Origin: an uncultured Acidobacteriota bacterium
GTDB lineage: Bacteria; Acidobacteriota; Blastocatellia; RBC074
Assembly: GCA_902825875.1 (NCBI GenBank)
Contig: CADECP010000030.1
Location: 1 to 64,000 of the forward strand
DNA: 64,000 bases
Direction: 5' to 3'
Shown here piece after piece: positions 1-11,697 of the stretch. Below the pieces are notes generated by a model, which was not told the DNA's origin, did no database searches, and saw only the letters and a program-made list of their open reading frames with translations. The first letter of the stretch is position 1. Every line of letters begins with the position of its first letter. Both the position numbers and the translations under genes were made by a program.

Positions 1-420
1 ACGAACAAGCTTTGGTCATTGACCGCGAGATCGGCGACCGACGCGGCGAAGGCAATGCGCTCGGCAATCTGGGCCTCGCCTACTTCAACTTGGGCGAGAC
101 GCGCAAGGCCATCGAGTTTTACGAACAAGCTTTGGTCATTGACCGCGAGATCGGCGACCGCCGCGGCGAAGGCAATGACCTCGGCAATCTGGGCCTGGCC
201 TACGCCGACTTGGGCGAGACGCGCAAGGCCATCGAGTTTTACGAACAACAGCTTGCCATTGTCCGCGAGATCGGCGACCGCCGCGGCGAAGGCAATGCGC
301 TCGGCAATCTGGGCCTCGCCTACTTCAACTTGGGCGAGACGCGCAAGGCCATCGAGTTTTACGAACAAGCTTTGGTCATTGACCGCGAGATCGGCGACCG
401 CCGCGGCGAAGGCAATGCGC
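1..420 (+). repeat. 120-bp tandem repeat encoding TPR units
   Basis: Bases 1-120, 121-240 and 241-360 are near-identical copies, and 361-420 starts a fourth copy that then diverges. Copies differ at only a handful of positions, mostly around the codons for FN/AD before LGETRK and around QALVID/QQLAIV. The period equals exactly one 40-residue TPR unit, so copy-number changes keep the frame. Confidence 0.95.
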
Positions 421-566
421 TGTGGAATATGGCTCTGGCGTTGGAAACATTGGGCGAACGGAATCAGGCGATTGGCTACGCGGAAGCCGCGCTGACGATT
501 TTCGAAGCCATCGAATCGCCCTCCGCCGCAAAGGTGCGCGCGCGATTGGCGAAATGGCGATCCTGA
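1..566 (+). CDS. TPR-repeat protein, 3' part only
   Basis: The reading frame is already open at the left edge (in frame from base 3), so this is the C-terminal part of a longer protein. It consists of 40-residue tetratricopeptide units of the kinesin-light-chain style, each with the pattern GNLGLAYxxLGETRKAIEFYEQ, followed by a divergent last unit and a short charged tail ending at 566. Such arrays form alpha-helical superhelices that bind other proteins; partner and location cannot be told from this fragment. The TTG at 12 is only an internal codon of a repeat, not a credible start. The units are almost identical at DNA level, which points to recent duplication or gene conversion. Any N-terminal effector domain (CHAT and NB-ARC domains are common in such proteins) would lie outside the window. 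Confidence 0.85.
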   Translation, partial: EQALVIDREIGDRRGEGNALGNLGLAYFNLGETRKAIEFYEQALVIDREIGDRRGEGNDLGNLGLAYADLGETRKAIEFYEQQLAIVREIGDRRGEGNALGNLGLAYFNLGETRKAIEFYEQALVIDREIGDRRGEGNALWNMALALETLGERNQAIGYAEAALTIFEAIESPSAAKVRARLAKWRS

Positions 567-680
567 ATGCAGTACCGGGAGCGTGAGCGACCTGAGCTTC
601 CCGCAATGCGCCCACTTGCAAAAGCGCAGGTCGCTTACGCTCCCCGTACTGCATCTAAAGCAGGTCGCTCACGCTCCCCT
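567..680. repeat. Long inverted repeat between convergent genes, possible bidirectional terminator
   Basis: Starting directly after the TPR stop codon, 567-594 (begins ATGCAGTACCGGGAGCG) is almost perfectly inverted at 627-654, giving a stem of about 28 bp with a 32-base loop. A third partial copy of the right arm (CAGGTCGCTCACGCTCCCCT) follows at 661-680. The element fills the gap between two genes whose 3' ends face each other, so it may end transcription from both sides; there is no clear U-tract. It looks like a member of an interspersed intergenic hairpin family. Confidence 0.7.
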
Positions 681-702
681 ACCACATCAAACCCAATCCG
701 GC

Positions 703-2265
<1,563 letters not shown>

Positions 2266-2268
<3 letters not shown>

Positions 2269-2357
2269 CGCAGAGTCGCGGAGAACGCAGAGGAGGCGCA
2301 GAGTGTTCAAAAAAGTCTCTGCGAAACCTCTGCGGCTCTTTGCGCCTTTGCGGTGAA
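2266..2357. repeat. Degenerate octamer-period palindromic element at the tolC-like gene start
   Basis: Plus strand reads TTCACCGCAGAGTCGCGGAG at the left and ends TCTTTGCGCCTTTGCGGTGA, with a short AT-rich centre (GTTCAAAAAAG). The two halves are imperfect inverted copies built from units of about 8 bp containing GCAGAG/CTCTGC. Elements of this look (ACCGCAAAGGCGCAAAGA type) recur between genes in many environmental bacteria. Here it separates the HlyD stop codon from the signal peptide of the TolC-like protein and supplies the GTG start codon. Confidence 0.75.
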
Positions 2358-2425
2358 TTGATTTCGCTGCTTTCTCTCGCCACTCAAAACTGATGATCCG
2401 TAAAAAACTCCGTTGATCCTTCAAG

Positions 2426-3838
2426 CTACTTCCCTTCCTTCTTCTCAGCAGTTTTTTTAGCGTCGTCTTTGTCTTTGATGATCGAACCGCTGTTTTTGCG
2501 CTCTCCGATAGGCGGTCGTTCGACCGTCGGCGGAAATGCGTTGAATTGCCGCCACAACTCGAATCCCAGCGAAACCTGATCGAGCATGACCCATCCGTTG
2601 ACTTCGCCGCCGGGACGCAATTGATCCAGCGACGGCCATGGTTCTTCCTTTCCGGCTTTTATCAATTCTTCGTCGGGAGTAATCAGAATGCGGAACCGCG
2701 CGTTGCCGTCGTCCACGGCGTCAATCACTTTCACTCGCCCGGCGAAAGTTCCCACCGCAATCGAAGGCCATCCGACAAATTGCACGGCAGGCCATCCGGC
2801 AAAGTTCAATCGCACCTGCCGCCCGACCGAAACCAGCGGCGCGTCGTAATCCGACAAATACAATTCAACGGCTTGATCCGTCGTTGCCGGAGCCAGCACA
2901 GCCAATTGATCTCCGGCCTTGACGGTTTCGCCGGAGCCGACTTTCAACAGGCGCACGATTTTTCCGGCGCTCGGCGAACGAACAAACCGCTGTCCGGTTC
3001 GTTGGCGGACGTTGTTGATTTCGACTTCGAACTTTTGCAAATCGCCGTTGGTTTTGGCCATCGTTTCGCGCACTCCGGCCAGCGAAGCGCGCAAACTGTT
3101 CAATTGCGCCGACGTGTCGTTTTCGACGCGATCACGATCTAGTTCGGCCACTTGAAAGGCTTTGCGCGCGACATCCAAACCGGCCTGCATGCTTTCCAGC
3201 CGGGTGGTGGCCGTAACGATTTCCAGTTCGGCCAATTCCAAATCGCGTTTCGACCGCAAACCTTTTTCAAACAATTCCTGCAATCGTTTCTGGTTCAAAT
3301 CCGCAGTGGTCACTGCTTGTCGGGCTTGAGCGACATTTTGTTCGGCTTGTCGAACGGCGTCGGCGGCTTGGCGCGCGCGCTGAGTTGCGGCGGGAATCGC
3401 CCGTCCGCGCGAACTTTCCAGGTCTTTCAACTGCGCCAGCATCGCCGTTTCGCGCGCGGCGGTTTGCGTCAAACCGGTTTGAGTAAATCCAAGCTGCGAT
3501 TGCAATCTTTCGACCTGATCGTCGGCCAGAAACTTGGAATCAATGTCTTCCAGTTCGGCCAGAATTTCTCCGGCAGTGACGGTTTGGCCTTCGACAATTC
3601 GCCAACTTACCAATCTGCCGGGAATTTGCGCTTCGATGGTTTGCGGACGATCCATCGGAGCAAACACGATCACGCGCCCGTAACCAGTGACCGATTGCTG
3701 CCAGGGCACGAAATACAAACTCAGAATGACCAGCATCAACAGCATCAGCATGACCACCGCCGCCGGGCGAAGCGCGTGCGGCGTTTTGAGCAGGTCAATG
3801 GACTTCAGGTTTTTCATTTGTGGAAACGTTTCAACCAT
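2426..3838 (-). CDS. HlyD-family periplasmic adaptor (membrane fusion protein)
   Basis: Adaptor linking an inner-membrane ABC exporter to the outer-membrane channel. The 470-residue protein has one N-terminal membrane anchor (about residues 25-45, [16 protein letters not shown]), a first lipoyl half ([20 protein letters not shown]), a long alpha-helical hairpin with coiled-coil character (about 95-285), and a second lipoyl half ([20 protein letters not shown]) followed by a beta-barrel region. The C-terminal tail is Lys-rich. Its ATG overlaps the stop of the ABC gene in a TGATG arrangement, so the two are translationally coupled. The TolC-like gene follows on the same strand, completing a type I-like secretion or efflux trio. 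Confidence 0.9.
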   Translation of the reverse strand: MVETFPQMKNLKSIDLLKTPHALRPAAVVMLMLLMLVILSLYFVPWQQSVTGYGRVIVFAPMDRPQTIEAQIPGRLVSWRIVEGQTVTAGEILAELEDIDSKFLADDQVERLQSQLGFTQTGLTQTAARETAMLAQLKDLESSRGRAIPAATQRARQAADAVRQAEQNVAQARQAVTTADLNQKRLQELFEKGLRSKRDLELAELEIVTATTRLESMQAGLDVARKAFQVAELDRDRVENDTSAQLNSLRASLAGVRETMAKTNGDLQKFEVEINNVRQRTGQRFVRSPSAGKIVRLLKVGSGETVKAGDQLAVLAPATTDQAVELYLSDYDAPLVSVGRQVRLNFAGWPAVQFVGWPSIAVGTFAGRVKVIDAVDDGNARFRILITPDEELIKAGKEEPWPSLDQLRPGGEVNGWVMLDQVSLGFELWRQFNAFPPTVERPPIGERKNSGSIIKDKDDAKKTAEKKEGK

Positions 3839-5616
3839 CAGGCTAATTTCACCTCACGGCGTTGCAGACTTGGGAAGAGTTGTGTGAATTGACTGCTTCG
3901 CTGGCCGATCAATTCGGACGAATGTCCTGATTCCAAAATGCGCCCTTCGGCCAGCACGTACACTTTCTGTGAGCGCAGCACCAGTTCAGGATCATGCGAA
4001 ATATCAATGATCGTCCAGGAATGTTGCGGGCTGTAAAGCTGATCCAGAATTCGCAGCTTGTCGTGTTCGTCAATGCCTGTGAACCCTTCGTCCAGAATCA
4101 GCAACTGCGGACGGGCGACAATGGCGCGGGTAATCAACAATCGCTGCAATTGTCCGCGCGAAAGATTGCGACCTTCGGCGGCAAGTTGCGTTTGCAATCC
4201 GCGTGGGAACTTTTCCAGTTCAGCGGACAAATTGGTCAGTTCCAACGCCCACTGCAAATCTTCGTGCGCGATGTCGTCGCGTCCGAGCAAAATGTTTTCT
4301 TCGATGGTTCCGGCAAACACTTCGTTCGAATCTCCAACCAGACTGACCACGCGGCGCAAACTGTCCAATCTGGCGTCACGCACATCCATGCCGTTGATCT
4401 GCACCAATCCGAACTTGGGCGCGTGCAATCCGCACAGCAAAGCCGCCAACGTGGATTTGCCCATGCCACTTTCGCCGACCAGACTGACGTGTTCGCCGGG
4501 TTTCAAGTTCAACTCCAAGCCCGACAAAATTTCGTGGCTGTCTTCATACGAAAAATGAACTTTGCGACAAACGACGCTCGCTCCCGTTTGTGAATCGGAC
4601 ATCTGCCGCCCCGAAGCTCGCTCGACCGGCAGATCGCTCAAATGGCCGACCTTGTCCAAGCTGGTCAGCAAGTCGTAGCCGTTTTCCATCAACCGAATCA
4701 GCTTTTCCAGATTTTCCAGCATGCCGAAAACGATGATTTCCGCCGCGACCACCTGTCCCAAAGTGAATTGCCGATTGATGACCAGCCAACCGCTGATGGC
4801 CAGAACTCCCGCGCTGGCGACTGCTTTGAAAAAATACGCCCCGAATGCCTGACGAAACAGCACGCGAAAATGGCGGCGTCTGGCTTTGGTGTATTCGACA
4901 ACCAGTTGATCGGCGCGTTCGACGGAAAAAGCTGGTGCGGCGTTCAACTTGAAACCGCGCTGGCATCGAGTCACTTCTTCCAACCAGTCAGCAACGCGAT
5001 ATTTGCTGATGGATTCTTCGATGCTGGTTCGCAAGCCTCCATAGCCCAATCCCCAAACCACCAACACGACAAACAGGATCAGAAAGAAATCAAACGCCAA
5101 CAGATAAGGGCTGTAAAACGCCAGAATCACCAATCCCACCAACACCTGTAACAACGATCCAGGCCCGTCCAGCAAAATTTTTGCCGCAGTCTTTTGAATC
5201 ATAATCACGTCGAAAAACCGGTTGACCAGATGCGGCGCGTACTGGCTGGTCAACACATCGTGTTCGATGCGCGGCAATCTTTCCGCCAATTCCAGGCTGA
5301 TGCGGGCAAAAATGCGCTGCTGCAATTTTTCCAGCAACGTCAGTTTTAACAATCTCAACACGCCTGCAATCAGCAATGCTCCGAGAACGCCAGCCGTCAA
5401 AACAATCAGCGGTTGCATCAACACGCCTGCGGCAATGGTGTTGACCAAAGCCTGCGCCGCCAACGGAACGGCCAAAGCCAGTAAGCCAATCAGGCTGGTG
5501 TAAATCAGAATCGCCACCAAATCCGGCAACTCCAAACTCAACAAGGCGCGAAGCCGCTGGTAAGGCGTCAAGTGATGCGAATGTAAATTCGGTAAGTGTG
5601 GTGTTGTTTCCATCAT
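3838..5616 (-). CDS. ABC exporter, fused permease and ATPase (type I secretion-like)
   Basis: A 592-residue half-transporter: a six-helix type I ABC transmembrane domain (about residues 33-330) followed by a nucleotide-binding domain. Walker A is GESGMGKST near residue 380, the signature is LSRGQLQRL near 482 instead of the canonical LSGGQ, Walker B is [12 protein letters not shown], and the H-loop is DISHDPEL. No C39 peptidase domain is present, so leader cleavage of a double-Gly substrate is not indicated. First gene of an ABC-HlyD-TolC operon. The start is ATG-ATG at 5616/5613. Cargo (protein, peptide or lipid) cannot be told; no RTX-like substrate gene is adjacent. Confidence 0.9.
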   Translation of the reverse strand: MMETTPHLPNLHSHHLTPYQRLRALLSLELPDLVAILIYTSLIGLLALAVPLAAQALVNTIAAGVLMQPLIVLTAGVLGALLIAGVLRLLKLTLLEKLQQRIFARISLELAERLPRIEHDVLTSQYAPHLVNRFFDVIMIQKTAAKILLDGPGSLLQVLVGLVILAFYSPYLLAFDFFLILFVVLVVWGLGYGGLRTSIEESISKYRVADWLEEVTRCQRGFKLNAAPAFSVERADQLVVEYTKARRRHFRVLFRQAFGAYFFKAVASAGVLAISGWLVINRQFTLGQVVAAEIIVFGMLENLEKLIRLMENGYDLLTSLDKVGHLSDLPVERASGRQMSDSQTGASVVCRKVHFSYEDSHEILSGLELNLKPGEHVSLVGESGMGKSTLAALLCGLHAPKFGLVQINGMDVRDARLDSLRRVVSLVGDSNEVFAGTIEENILLGRDDIAHEDLQWALELTNLSAELEKFPRGLQTQLAAEGRNLSRGQLQRLLITRAIVARPQLLILDEGFTGIDEHDKLRILDQLYSPQHSWTIIDISHDPELVLRSQKVYVLAEGRILESGHSSELIGQRSSQFTQLFPSLQRREVKLA

Positions 5617-6082
5617 TTCTTAAAGTCACGCGAGTTACGGATTAAGTTCGCCTGCCGAATCAATTTGCGAGCCAAACCCGAATTTAGGCGGATATTTCGT
5701 GAAATCAGGCTGCTTTGCAGATCGGAAGGATTGGCAATGATGGGAAAAGTTGCCGCAAGCTGCCGCAATTCTGAGGCAGAACGCCCCAGAATTGTCTGTA
5801 AAAGCTGAAGATTAAAAAAATTGTTTACAGTCGAAGAGCGCCATGTATAATCCCGCTTCGTGGTGCCCGACGGTAAATCAAGCGCCACAAGCCCCGAAAA
5901 CAAATCCCCGATTCTCATCCTGCCAAACAGAGGAATCGAACCTTCCAACCCCCACCTGACGATTCGGTCAGTCGTGTAATCAATGTTGAATTTGCTATTC
6001 TCTCCATAAATTCCCAGTAGTATCGGTCTGTTGAAATTCAGGATGCTGCCTCGACATGAGGTTTCCTATCAAGGTCTGACTG
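5617..6082. other. Divergent intergenic region between the exporter operon and the polysaccharide locus
   Basis: This stretch of 466 bases separates the minus-strand ABC operon from the plus-strand glycan locus. The best signal is a sigma70-like promoter on the plus strand near 5824-5851. A minus-strand open frame (5613-5948, 111 codons) ends in an ATGA overlap with the ABC start, but it has no clear family, no good ribosome binding site and runs antisense over the promoter, so I treat it as probably non-coding. Promoter elements for the minus-strand operon must also lie here but none stands out. Confidence 0.6.
5824..5851 (+). promoter_or_regulatory. Putative sigma70 promoter for the polysaccharide locus
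   Basis: TTTACA (5824-5829) lies 16 bases before a perfect TATAAT (5846-5851), giving 5/6 and 6/6 matches to the consensus. Transcription would start near 5858 and leave a leader of about 225 bases before wzm. No other comparably strong promoter is seen before the long co-directional run that follows. Confidence 0.5.
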
Positions 6083-7000
<918 letters not shown>

Positions 7001-7055
7001 TTGCTCCTGAAACTCATCCGCCTTTACCCATCTTTATTCATCTGTGATTAGAGTC

Positions 7056-7955
7056 ATGAATTTACGAAAGAAAATCGCTTATGCAGGTCGCCACTTCACA
7101 CCGACCTGGCGATATGGATTTAACCTAAAATCCACGATGGCTTATCTGTTCGACCACACAGTTGCCAACGACGAAGCCGCGCGCATTTTGTCGGAACTGA
7201 ATCAAAACGGCATAGCCATTAGTTCGGTGGACAAACTGCTGCCGGATTCTTCGCTCTTTGCCGAAATGTGCCGCGAAGTCGAACAATTGGAACAGGCTTT
7301 CGCCGACAGACTGGCCGAAGCGCGAATGGCCGCCAATCAGGACACCGAAAGCCTGAAGACCTTCATCTTCAAATTGCTTGGCGAAGTTCCGGTGCTCGAT
7401 CCGCAAAGCGTGTACGCTCGGTTTGCGTTGCAACAGGAAATTCTGCACATCGCCAATTCCTATTTCGGCATGTTCACGCAACTTCGTTATTACAACGTCT
7501 GGCATACGTTGGCGTCTCAATCGCGCGCCCGCGAATCTCAATTGTGGCATCGTGACCGCGAAGACCACTTGATACTGAAACTGTTCGTTTACTTCGCCGA
7601 CGTGGACGAAGGAGCCGGGCCGTTCACTTACGCTCCGGGAACGCATCGCAAAGGCGCAATCAAACGCGAACCGGAAACCTTCGTCGAAAAAGGCGTACAA
7701 CGCTGGCAGGACGAAAAAATGATTCCCATCGTGCCGGAAAACAAATGGATCAAGGCTTTGGGAAAAAAAGGCGACATCGTTTTTGCCGACACGCGCGGCT
7801 GTCACAAAGGCGGTTTGGCCAGAACCAGCGACCGATTGCTGTATACCTGCCTGTTCACTTCGCCCACGTCGCAGGTTTCGGAATTGTTCGACAGATCGAA
7901 ACAATTTCCGATCCCAGCCGACAAATCCCAGGCATTCGCTTTAACACGAGGCTGA
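7056..7955 (+). CDS. PhyH-family Fe(II)/2-oxoglutarate dioxygenase
   Basis: Phytanoyl-CoA dioxygenase-type enzyme, predicted to hydroxylate a small molecule using Fe(II), O2 and 2-oxoglutarate. The HxD pair of the metal triad is visible in LWHRDREDHLILK (about residue 163), followed by YAPGTHRKG and the distal histidine in DTRGCHKGG, with an Arg a few residues later for 2-oxoglutarate. ATG at 7056 is chosen; an in-frame GTG at 7044 would add four residues. It lies between wzm and neuB, next to a second divergent PhyH gene, which suggests it modifies the glycan or a sugar precursor rather than a fatty acid. Substrate is not known. Confidence 0.8.
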   Translation: MNLRKKIAYAGRHFTPTWRYGFNLKSTMAYLFDHTVANDEAARILSELNQNGIAISSVDKLLPDSSLFAEMCREVEQLEQAFADRLAEARMAANQDTESLKTFIFKLLGEVPVLDPQSVYARFALQQEILHIANSYFGMFTQLRYYNVWHTLASQSRARESQLWHRDREDHLILKLFVYFADVDEGAGPFTYAPGTHRKGAIKREPETFVEKGVQRWQDEKMIPIVPENKWIKALGKKGDIVFADTRGCHKGGLARTSDRLLYTCLFTSPTSQVSELFDRSKQFPIPADKSQAFALTRG

Positions 7956-7967
7956 TCTGATTCCAGT

Positions 7968-8786
7968 ATGAACTCCCCCACGCCGGTTTCGGCGTCTGAC
8001 CATTTCTGGTTGGAAATCAAAAAGTACCTGAATCGCAAACAGGGCTTGCTGAGCGCCGCTCGTGCGATTCGCGCCATCTGGTTGTTAGGCCCCTGGCGAA
8101 AATTGCTGGTCAAATACCACCAACGGTTCAACCACAATGAACCGTTGCCGCGAACGCACAATTCGCTTTTTCAGGAATTGAATGTTGACGTGGCGGTGAA
8201 TTCTCTACGCAGCAATGGATATTCGCCCGGCCTTCAATTACCGGAATCGCAAATTGCCGAACTCCTGCAATTCAGCAATGGATCGAACAAACGCAAACAT
8301 CGCAATCCGCATTTGTTCTGCGAACCGGTTCGACAAATTGCTCACGATCCCAAAATCATCGAAGTCGCCAGCCGTTACCTGGGCGCGGAACCGATACTGT
8401 ATCAAACCGATTTGTACTGGACGTACCCAACAACCGACGAAGAAAAGTATCAGCGGCTGCTCGCCCAAAAATCGCGGTTTCATTACGATGTCGGAGACTT
8501 TCGTTCGCTGGCGGTGTTCATTTACCTGACCGATGTTGCCGACGATTGTGGCCCGCACGTCGTCATCGAATCCACGCATCAGACCAAATCCGCCTGGAAC
8601 CTGCTCAGTCGTTTTCTGACCGATCAAGCCGCCAAACAAAAATACGGCGACCGCATACGAGTCATCACCGGCAAACAAGGCTTCGGCTTTTTTGAAGACC
8701 TGACCTGTTATCACAAACATTCGGTCAGCAGAAAAACTCGACTGGCGTTGACGATTACATACATGCTGCAACGAAATCCGTTGTAA
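7968..8786 (+). CDS. Second PhyH-family Fe(II)/2-oxoglutarate dioxygenase
   Basis: A 272-residue protein of the same fold as its upstream neighbour but clearly diverged. Metal ligands are visible in RFHYDVGDFRS (HxD) and the distal histidine in CYHKHSVSRKTRLALT, where the Arg would hold 2-oxoglutarate. The core GPHVVIESTH matches the PhyH consensus position of PGSH. The gene starts 12 bases after the first PhyH gene, so the pair is co-transcribed. Adjacent, non-identical dioxygenases inside a nonulosonic-acid locus suggest two hydroxylation steps or a heteromeric enzyme; neither can be decided from sequence. Confidence 0.75.
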   Translation: MNSPTPVSASDHFWLEIKKYLNRKQGLLSAARAIRAIWLLGPWRKLLVKYHQRFNHNEPLPRTHNSLFQELNVDVAVNSLRSNGYSPGLQLPESQIAELLQFSNGSNKRKHRNPHLFCEPVRQIAHDPKIIEVASRYLGAEPILYQTDLYWTYPTTDEEKYQRLLAQKSRFHYDVGDFRSLAVFIYLTDVADDCGPHVVIESTHQTKSAWNLLSRFLTDQAAKQKYGDRIRVITGKQGFGFFEDLTCYHKHSVSRKTRLALTITYMLQRNPL

Positions 8787-8805
8787 CAAGACTGAAGGAA
8801 AATTT

Positions 8806-9843
8806 TTGCAAAACTGGTTCGATCAATTCGGAAACACAGAAAACCCTTGTTTGGTCATCGGCGAAATCGCGCAAACTCACGACGGCAGTTTGGGAACGGC
8901 GCACGCTTACATTGATGCCATCGCCAACGCCGGAGCAGGCGCGATCAAGTTTCAAACGCACATCGCCGCAGCCGAAAGCACTCCAGGCGAACCCTGGCGC
9001 GTGAAATTCAGCCGACAAGATGAGACTCGTTACGATTACTGGCGGCGAATGGAATTCACTGAAACGCAATGGCACGAATTGGCCCAACACACCCGCGAAC
9101 GCGGCTTGATCTTTCTGTCGTCGGCGTTTTCGTTTGAAGCAGTCGAATTGCTGGAACGAGTCGGCGTTCCCGCGTGGAAAGTCGGCGCGGGCGAAACTTC
9201 CAACTTGCCATTGCTGGAAAAAATGGCGCGAACCGGCAAACCAGTTTTGCTGTCGAGCGGCATGTCGGATTGGAACGAACTCGACGCGGCGGTTGCGTGC
9301 GTTCGCCAACACAACGCTCCGGTCGCCGTGTTTCAATGCACGACTTCTTATCCTTGCCCGGCGGAAAAACTTGGCTTGAACGTGATGGCGGAATTGCGCC
9401 AGCGGTATCAATGCCCGGTCGGGTTGTCCGATCATTCCGGCGTGATTTATGCCGGATTGGCAGCGGCGACGCTCGGCGCAAAACTGATCGAAGTTCACGT
9501 CACGTTTTCGCGCGAATGTTTCGGACCGGATGTCGTCGCTTCGATCACCACCGCCGAATTGAAGCAACTGGCCGAAGGCGTTCGCTTCATCGAAACCGCT
9601 CTGGCAAACCCGGTCAACAAAGTGGCGATGGCCGAATCCCTGAGCGAATTGAAACGCGTGTTCGGCAAAAGTTTGGTCGCTGCGCGCGATTTGCCTGTCG
9701 GAAAGCAACTCACCGCCAGCGACCTTGCCATCAAAAAACCCGGCACAGGCATTCCCGCAGCGCGTTACGGCGAATTCGTCAATCGAACGTTGCGGCGCGC
9801 GGTCAAGGCAGACACTCTGTTTTCGGAGGAAGATTTTGAATAA
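8806..9843 (+). CDS. neuB: N-acetylneuraminate/nonulosonic acid synthase (NeuB)
   Basis: Condenses phosphoenolpyruvate with ManNAc (or a 6-deoxy-diacetamido hexose) to a nine-carbon sialic-type acid. The 345-residue protein has the NeuB TIM barrel from GEIAQTHDGS (about residue 20) through KVGAGETSNLPLLE, CTTSYPCP and GLSDHSG, and a C-terminal SAF antifreeze-like domain (about 285-345, AARDLPVGKQLTASDL and KKPGTGIPA). The start is TTG at 8806 with AAGGAAAA just upstream; no ATG is available. The following neuC start lies inside the end of this gene. Sequence cannot separate neuraminic, legionaminic and related acids. Confidence 0.9.
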   Translation: MQNWFDQFGNTENPCLVIGEIAQTHDGSLGTAHAYIDAIANAGAGAIKFQTHIAAAESTPGEPWRVKFSRQDETRYDYWRRMEFTETQWHELAQHTRERGLIFLSSAFSFEAVELLERVGVPAWKVGAGETSNLPLLEKMARTGKPVLLSSGMSDWNELDAAVACVRQHNAPVAVFQCTTSYPCPAEKLGLNVMAELRQRYQCPVGLSDHSGVIYAGLAAATLGAKLIEVHVTFSRECFGPDVVASITTAELKQLAEGVRFIETALANPVNKVAMAESLSELKRVFGKSLVAARDLPVGKQLTASDLAIKKPGTGIPAARYGEFVNRTLRRAVKADTLFSEEDFE

Positions 9844-10993
9844 ACGAAAAGTGTGCGTGGTGTTGGTTGACCGCGCCAATTACGGGCGGATCAAACCGGT
9901 GGTGCAATCCATCGCCAGTCGTCCCGAACTGGAATTACAGATCGTCGCCGCAGGCACGATGGTGCTGGAACGGTTCGATCAACCGGTCAATGTCGTTCGC
10001 AAAGACGGGTTCAAGGTGGACGGCGAAGTTTATCTGGAACTGGAAGGTTCGACTCCGGCGACGATGGCGAAATCGGTCGGTTTCGGCGTTGTCGAATTCG
10101 CCAGCGAATTTCAGCGGCTGAAACCGGACGTGGTGCTGCTGATCGGCGACCGTTACGAAATGCTGGCGGCGGCGATTGCGGCGGCTTACATGAACATTTG
10201 CATCGCCCACATTCAGGGCGGCGAAGTTTCCGGTTCGATTGACGAAAGCGCGCGCCACGCCATCAGCAAATTCGCGCATTTCCATTTTCCCAGCACTCAT
10301 CGTTCGGCGGAGTATTTGATCCGAATGGGCGAACGCCCGGACACGATTTTGGCTGTCGGCTGTCCTTCGTCGGACATTGCGCGGACCTTCGATCGCACGC
10401 TGAGTTCGGAAATCATCAACACCGGCGGAGGCGGCGTGCCGATTGATGTCACCAATCCTTTTCTGCTGGTGCTGTTTCATCCAACGACGACCGAATACGG
10501 CGGCGAACGCGCGCAGATGGAAGCCCTGCTGGAAACGCTGCGACGATTGGCGATGCAAACCGTTTTGCTGTGGCCGAACATTGACGCCGGGTCGGATCAC
10601 ATCAGCAAGGCCATTCGCAGTTTCCGCGTCAACCATCAACCAAGCTGGTTGCGAAACCTGACTAACCTTTCGCCGGAAAATTATCTGAAAGTGCTGGCCA
10701 ACGCCGCTTGCGCGATTGGCAATTCCAGCAGCTTCGTGCGCGACGCGGGTTATTTCGGAACTCCGATTGTGCTGGTCGGCAATCGGCAGGAAGGCCGCGA
10801 AACCGACGCTCACGTCACGCGAGTCGAGCCAGCAGCGGAAACAATTTTTGCCGCAACTCAACGACAACTTGAACACGGACGTTACGCGCCGAGCACTTTG
10901 TACGGTGACGGTTTTGTCGCTGAACGTATCGCGGGCGGCTTGGTCGAACTTCAGCCTTACATTCAAAAGCGGCTGAATTACGTTTACGAATAA
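9836..10993 (+). CDS. neuC: Hydrolysing UDP-GlcNAc 2-epimerase (NeuC)
   Basis: Converts UDP-GlcNAc (or a UDP-diacetamido sugar) to the free 2-epimer plus UDP, feeding NeuB. The 386-residue GT-B-like protein shows LLIGDRYEMLAAAIAA, HIQGGEVSGSIDESARHA and the C-terminal IGNSSSFVRDAGYFGTPIV and GNRQEGRE motifs of this family. TTG at 9836 is chosen because it follows GGAGGAAG by a few bases and begins NKRKVCVVLVDRANYG; it overlaps the neuB stop by 8 bases. The frame stays open further upstream to 9725, but that part reads neuB in another frame. The next gene neuA begins 2 bases after the stop. Confidence 0.9.
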   Translation: MNKRKVCVVLVDRANYGRIKPVVQSIASRPELELQIVAAGTMVLERFDQPVNVVRKDGFKVDGEVYLELEGSTPATMAKSVGFGVVEFASEFQRLKPDVVLLIGDRYEMLAAAIAAAYMNICIAHIQGGEVSGSIDESARHAISKFAHFHFPSTHRSAEYLIRMGERPDTILAVGCPSSDIARTFDRTLSSEIINTGGGGVPIDVTNPFLLVLFHPTTTEYGGERAQMEALLETLRRLAMQTVLLWPNIDAGSDHISKAIRSFRVNHQPSWLRNLTNLSPENYLKVLANAACAIGNSSSFVRDAGYFGTPIVLVGNRQEGRETDAHVTRVEPAAETIFAATQRQLEHGRYAPSTLYGDGFVAERIAGGLVELQPYIQKRLNYVYE

Positions 10994-10994
10994 G

Positions 10995-11696
10995 ATGCGA
11001 GTTTTAGGATTGATCCCGGCGCGCGGCGGTTCCAAAGGCGTGCCGCGCAAAAACATCAAACTGCTGGCAGGCAAACCGTTGCTGGCTTACACGGCAGAAT
11101 CGGCATTGGCAGCCAAACGGCTGGCGCGTGTTGTGCTCAGCACGGACGACGCCGAAATTGCCGAAGTCGGAAAAGACTGCGGCATCGAAGTTCCCTTCTT
11201 TCGCCCGGCAGAGTTGGCTGAAGACAAAACGCCGACTTTGCCTGTGGTGCAACACGCGCTGAATTTCCTGGAACGACAAGGCGACCGGTTTGACGCGGTT
11301 TGTTTGCTGCAACCGACCAATCCGTTGCGGCGCGCGGATGACATTGATTCCTGCATTGAATTGATGGAACGCCACACGGCAGATTGCGTCATCAGCGTTT
11401 TACCGGTTCCCGCCGAATACAATCCGCATTGGGTGTACTTTTTGAACGGCGACGGCAGCTTGCGGTTGAGCACTGGCGAAACGACTCCGATTCCTCGTCG
11501 GCAGGAATTGCCGCCAGCGTTTCACCGCGAAGGTTCGATTTACATCACGCGCCGCGACGTGGTGATGACGCAAAACAGTTTGTTCGGCGCGCGCGTGGTT
11601 GGATACGAAATGGATCCCGCGCTAAGCGTAAACATTGACACTCCAGACGATTGGAAACTCGCTGAACGTCTGATCGTCGCCAACTCTAAACACTGA
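10995..11696 (+). CDS. neuA: CMP-nonulosonate cytidylyltransferase (NeuA)
   Basis: Activates the nine-carbon acid with CTP to the CMP-sugar used by a glycosyltransferase. The 233-residue protein begins with the diagnostic LIPARGGSKGVPRKNIKLL nucleotide-binding loop, then STDDAEIAEVG, LLQPTNPLR and a C-terminal SVNIDTPDDW. The length is normal for bacterial NeuA without an extra esterase domain. It completes a neuB-neuC-neuA set with almost no spacing. A sialyltransferase of a recognised family (GT42/52/80) is not apparent among its neighbours, so one of the unassigned GT-B proteins may use the CMP sugar. Confidence 0.9.
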   Translation: MRVLGLIPARGGSKGVPRKNIKLLAGKPLLAYTAESALAAKRLARVVLSTDDAEIAEVGKDCGIEVPFFRPAELAEDKTPTLPVVQHALNFLERQGDRFDAVCLLQPTNPLRRADDIDSCIELMERHTADCVISVLPVPAEYNPHWVYFLNGDGSLRLSTGETTPIPRRQELPPAFHREGSIYITRRDVVMTQNSLFGARVVGYEMDPALSVNIDTPDDWKLAERLIVANSKH

Positions 11697-11697
11697 A

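Noticed and set aside
1-420. Tandem repeats as a possible CRISPR array
   Set aside because: The repeats are contiguous 120-bp coding units without unique spacers and encode TPRs.
5613-5948. Minus-strand open frame of 111 codons ending in an ATGA overlap with the ABC exporter start
   Set aside because: No family features, no clear ribosome site, and it lies antisense across a strong plus-strand promoter; probably a chance frame.
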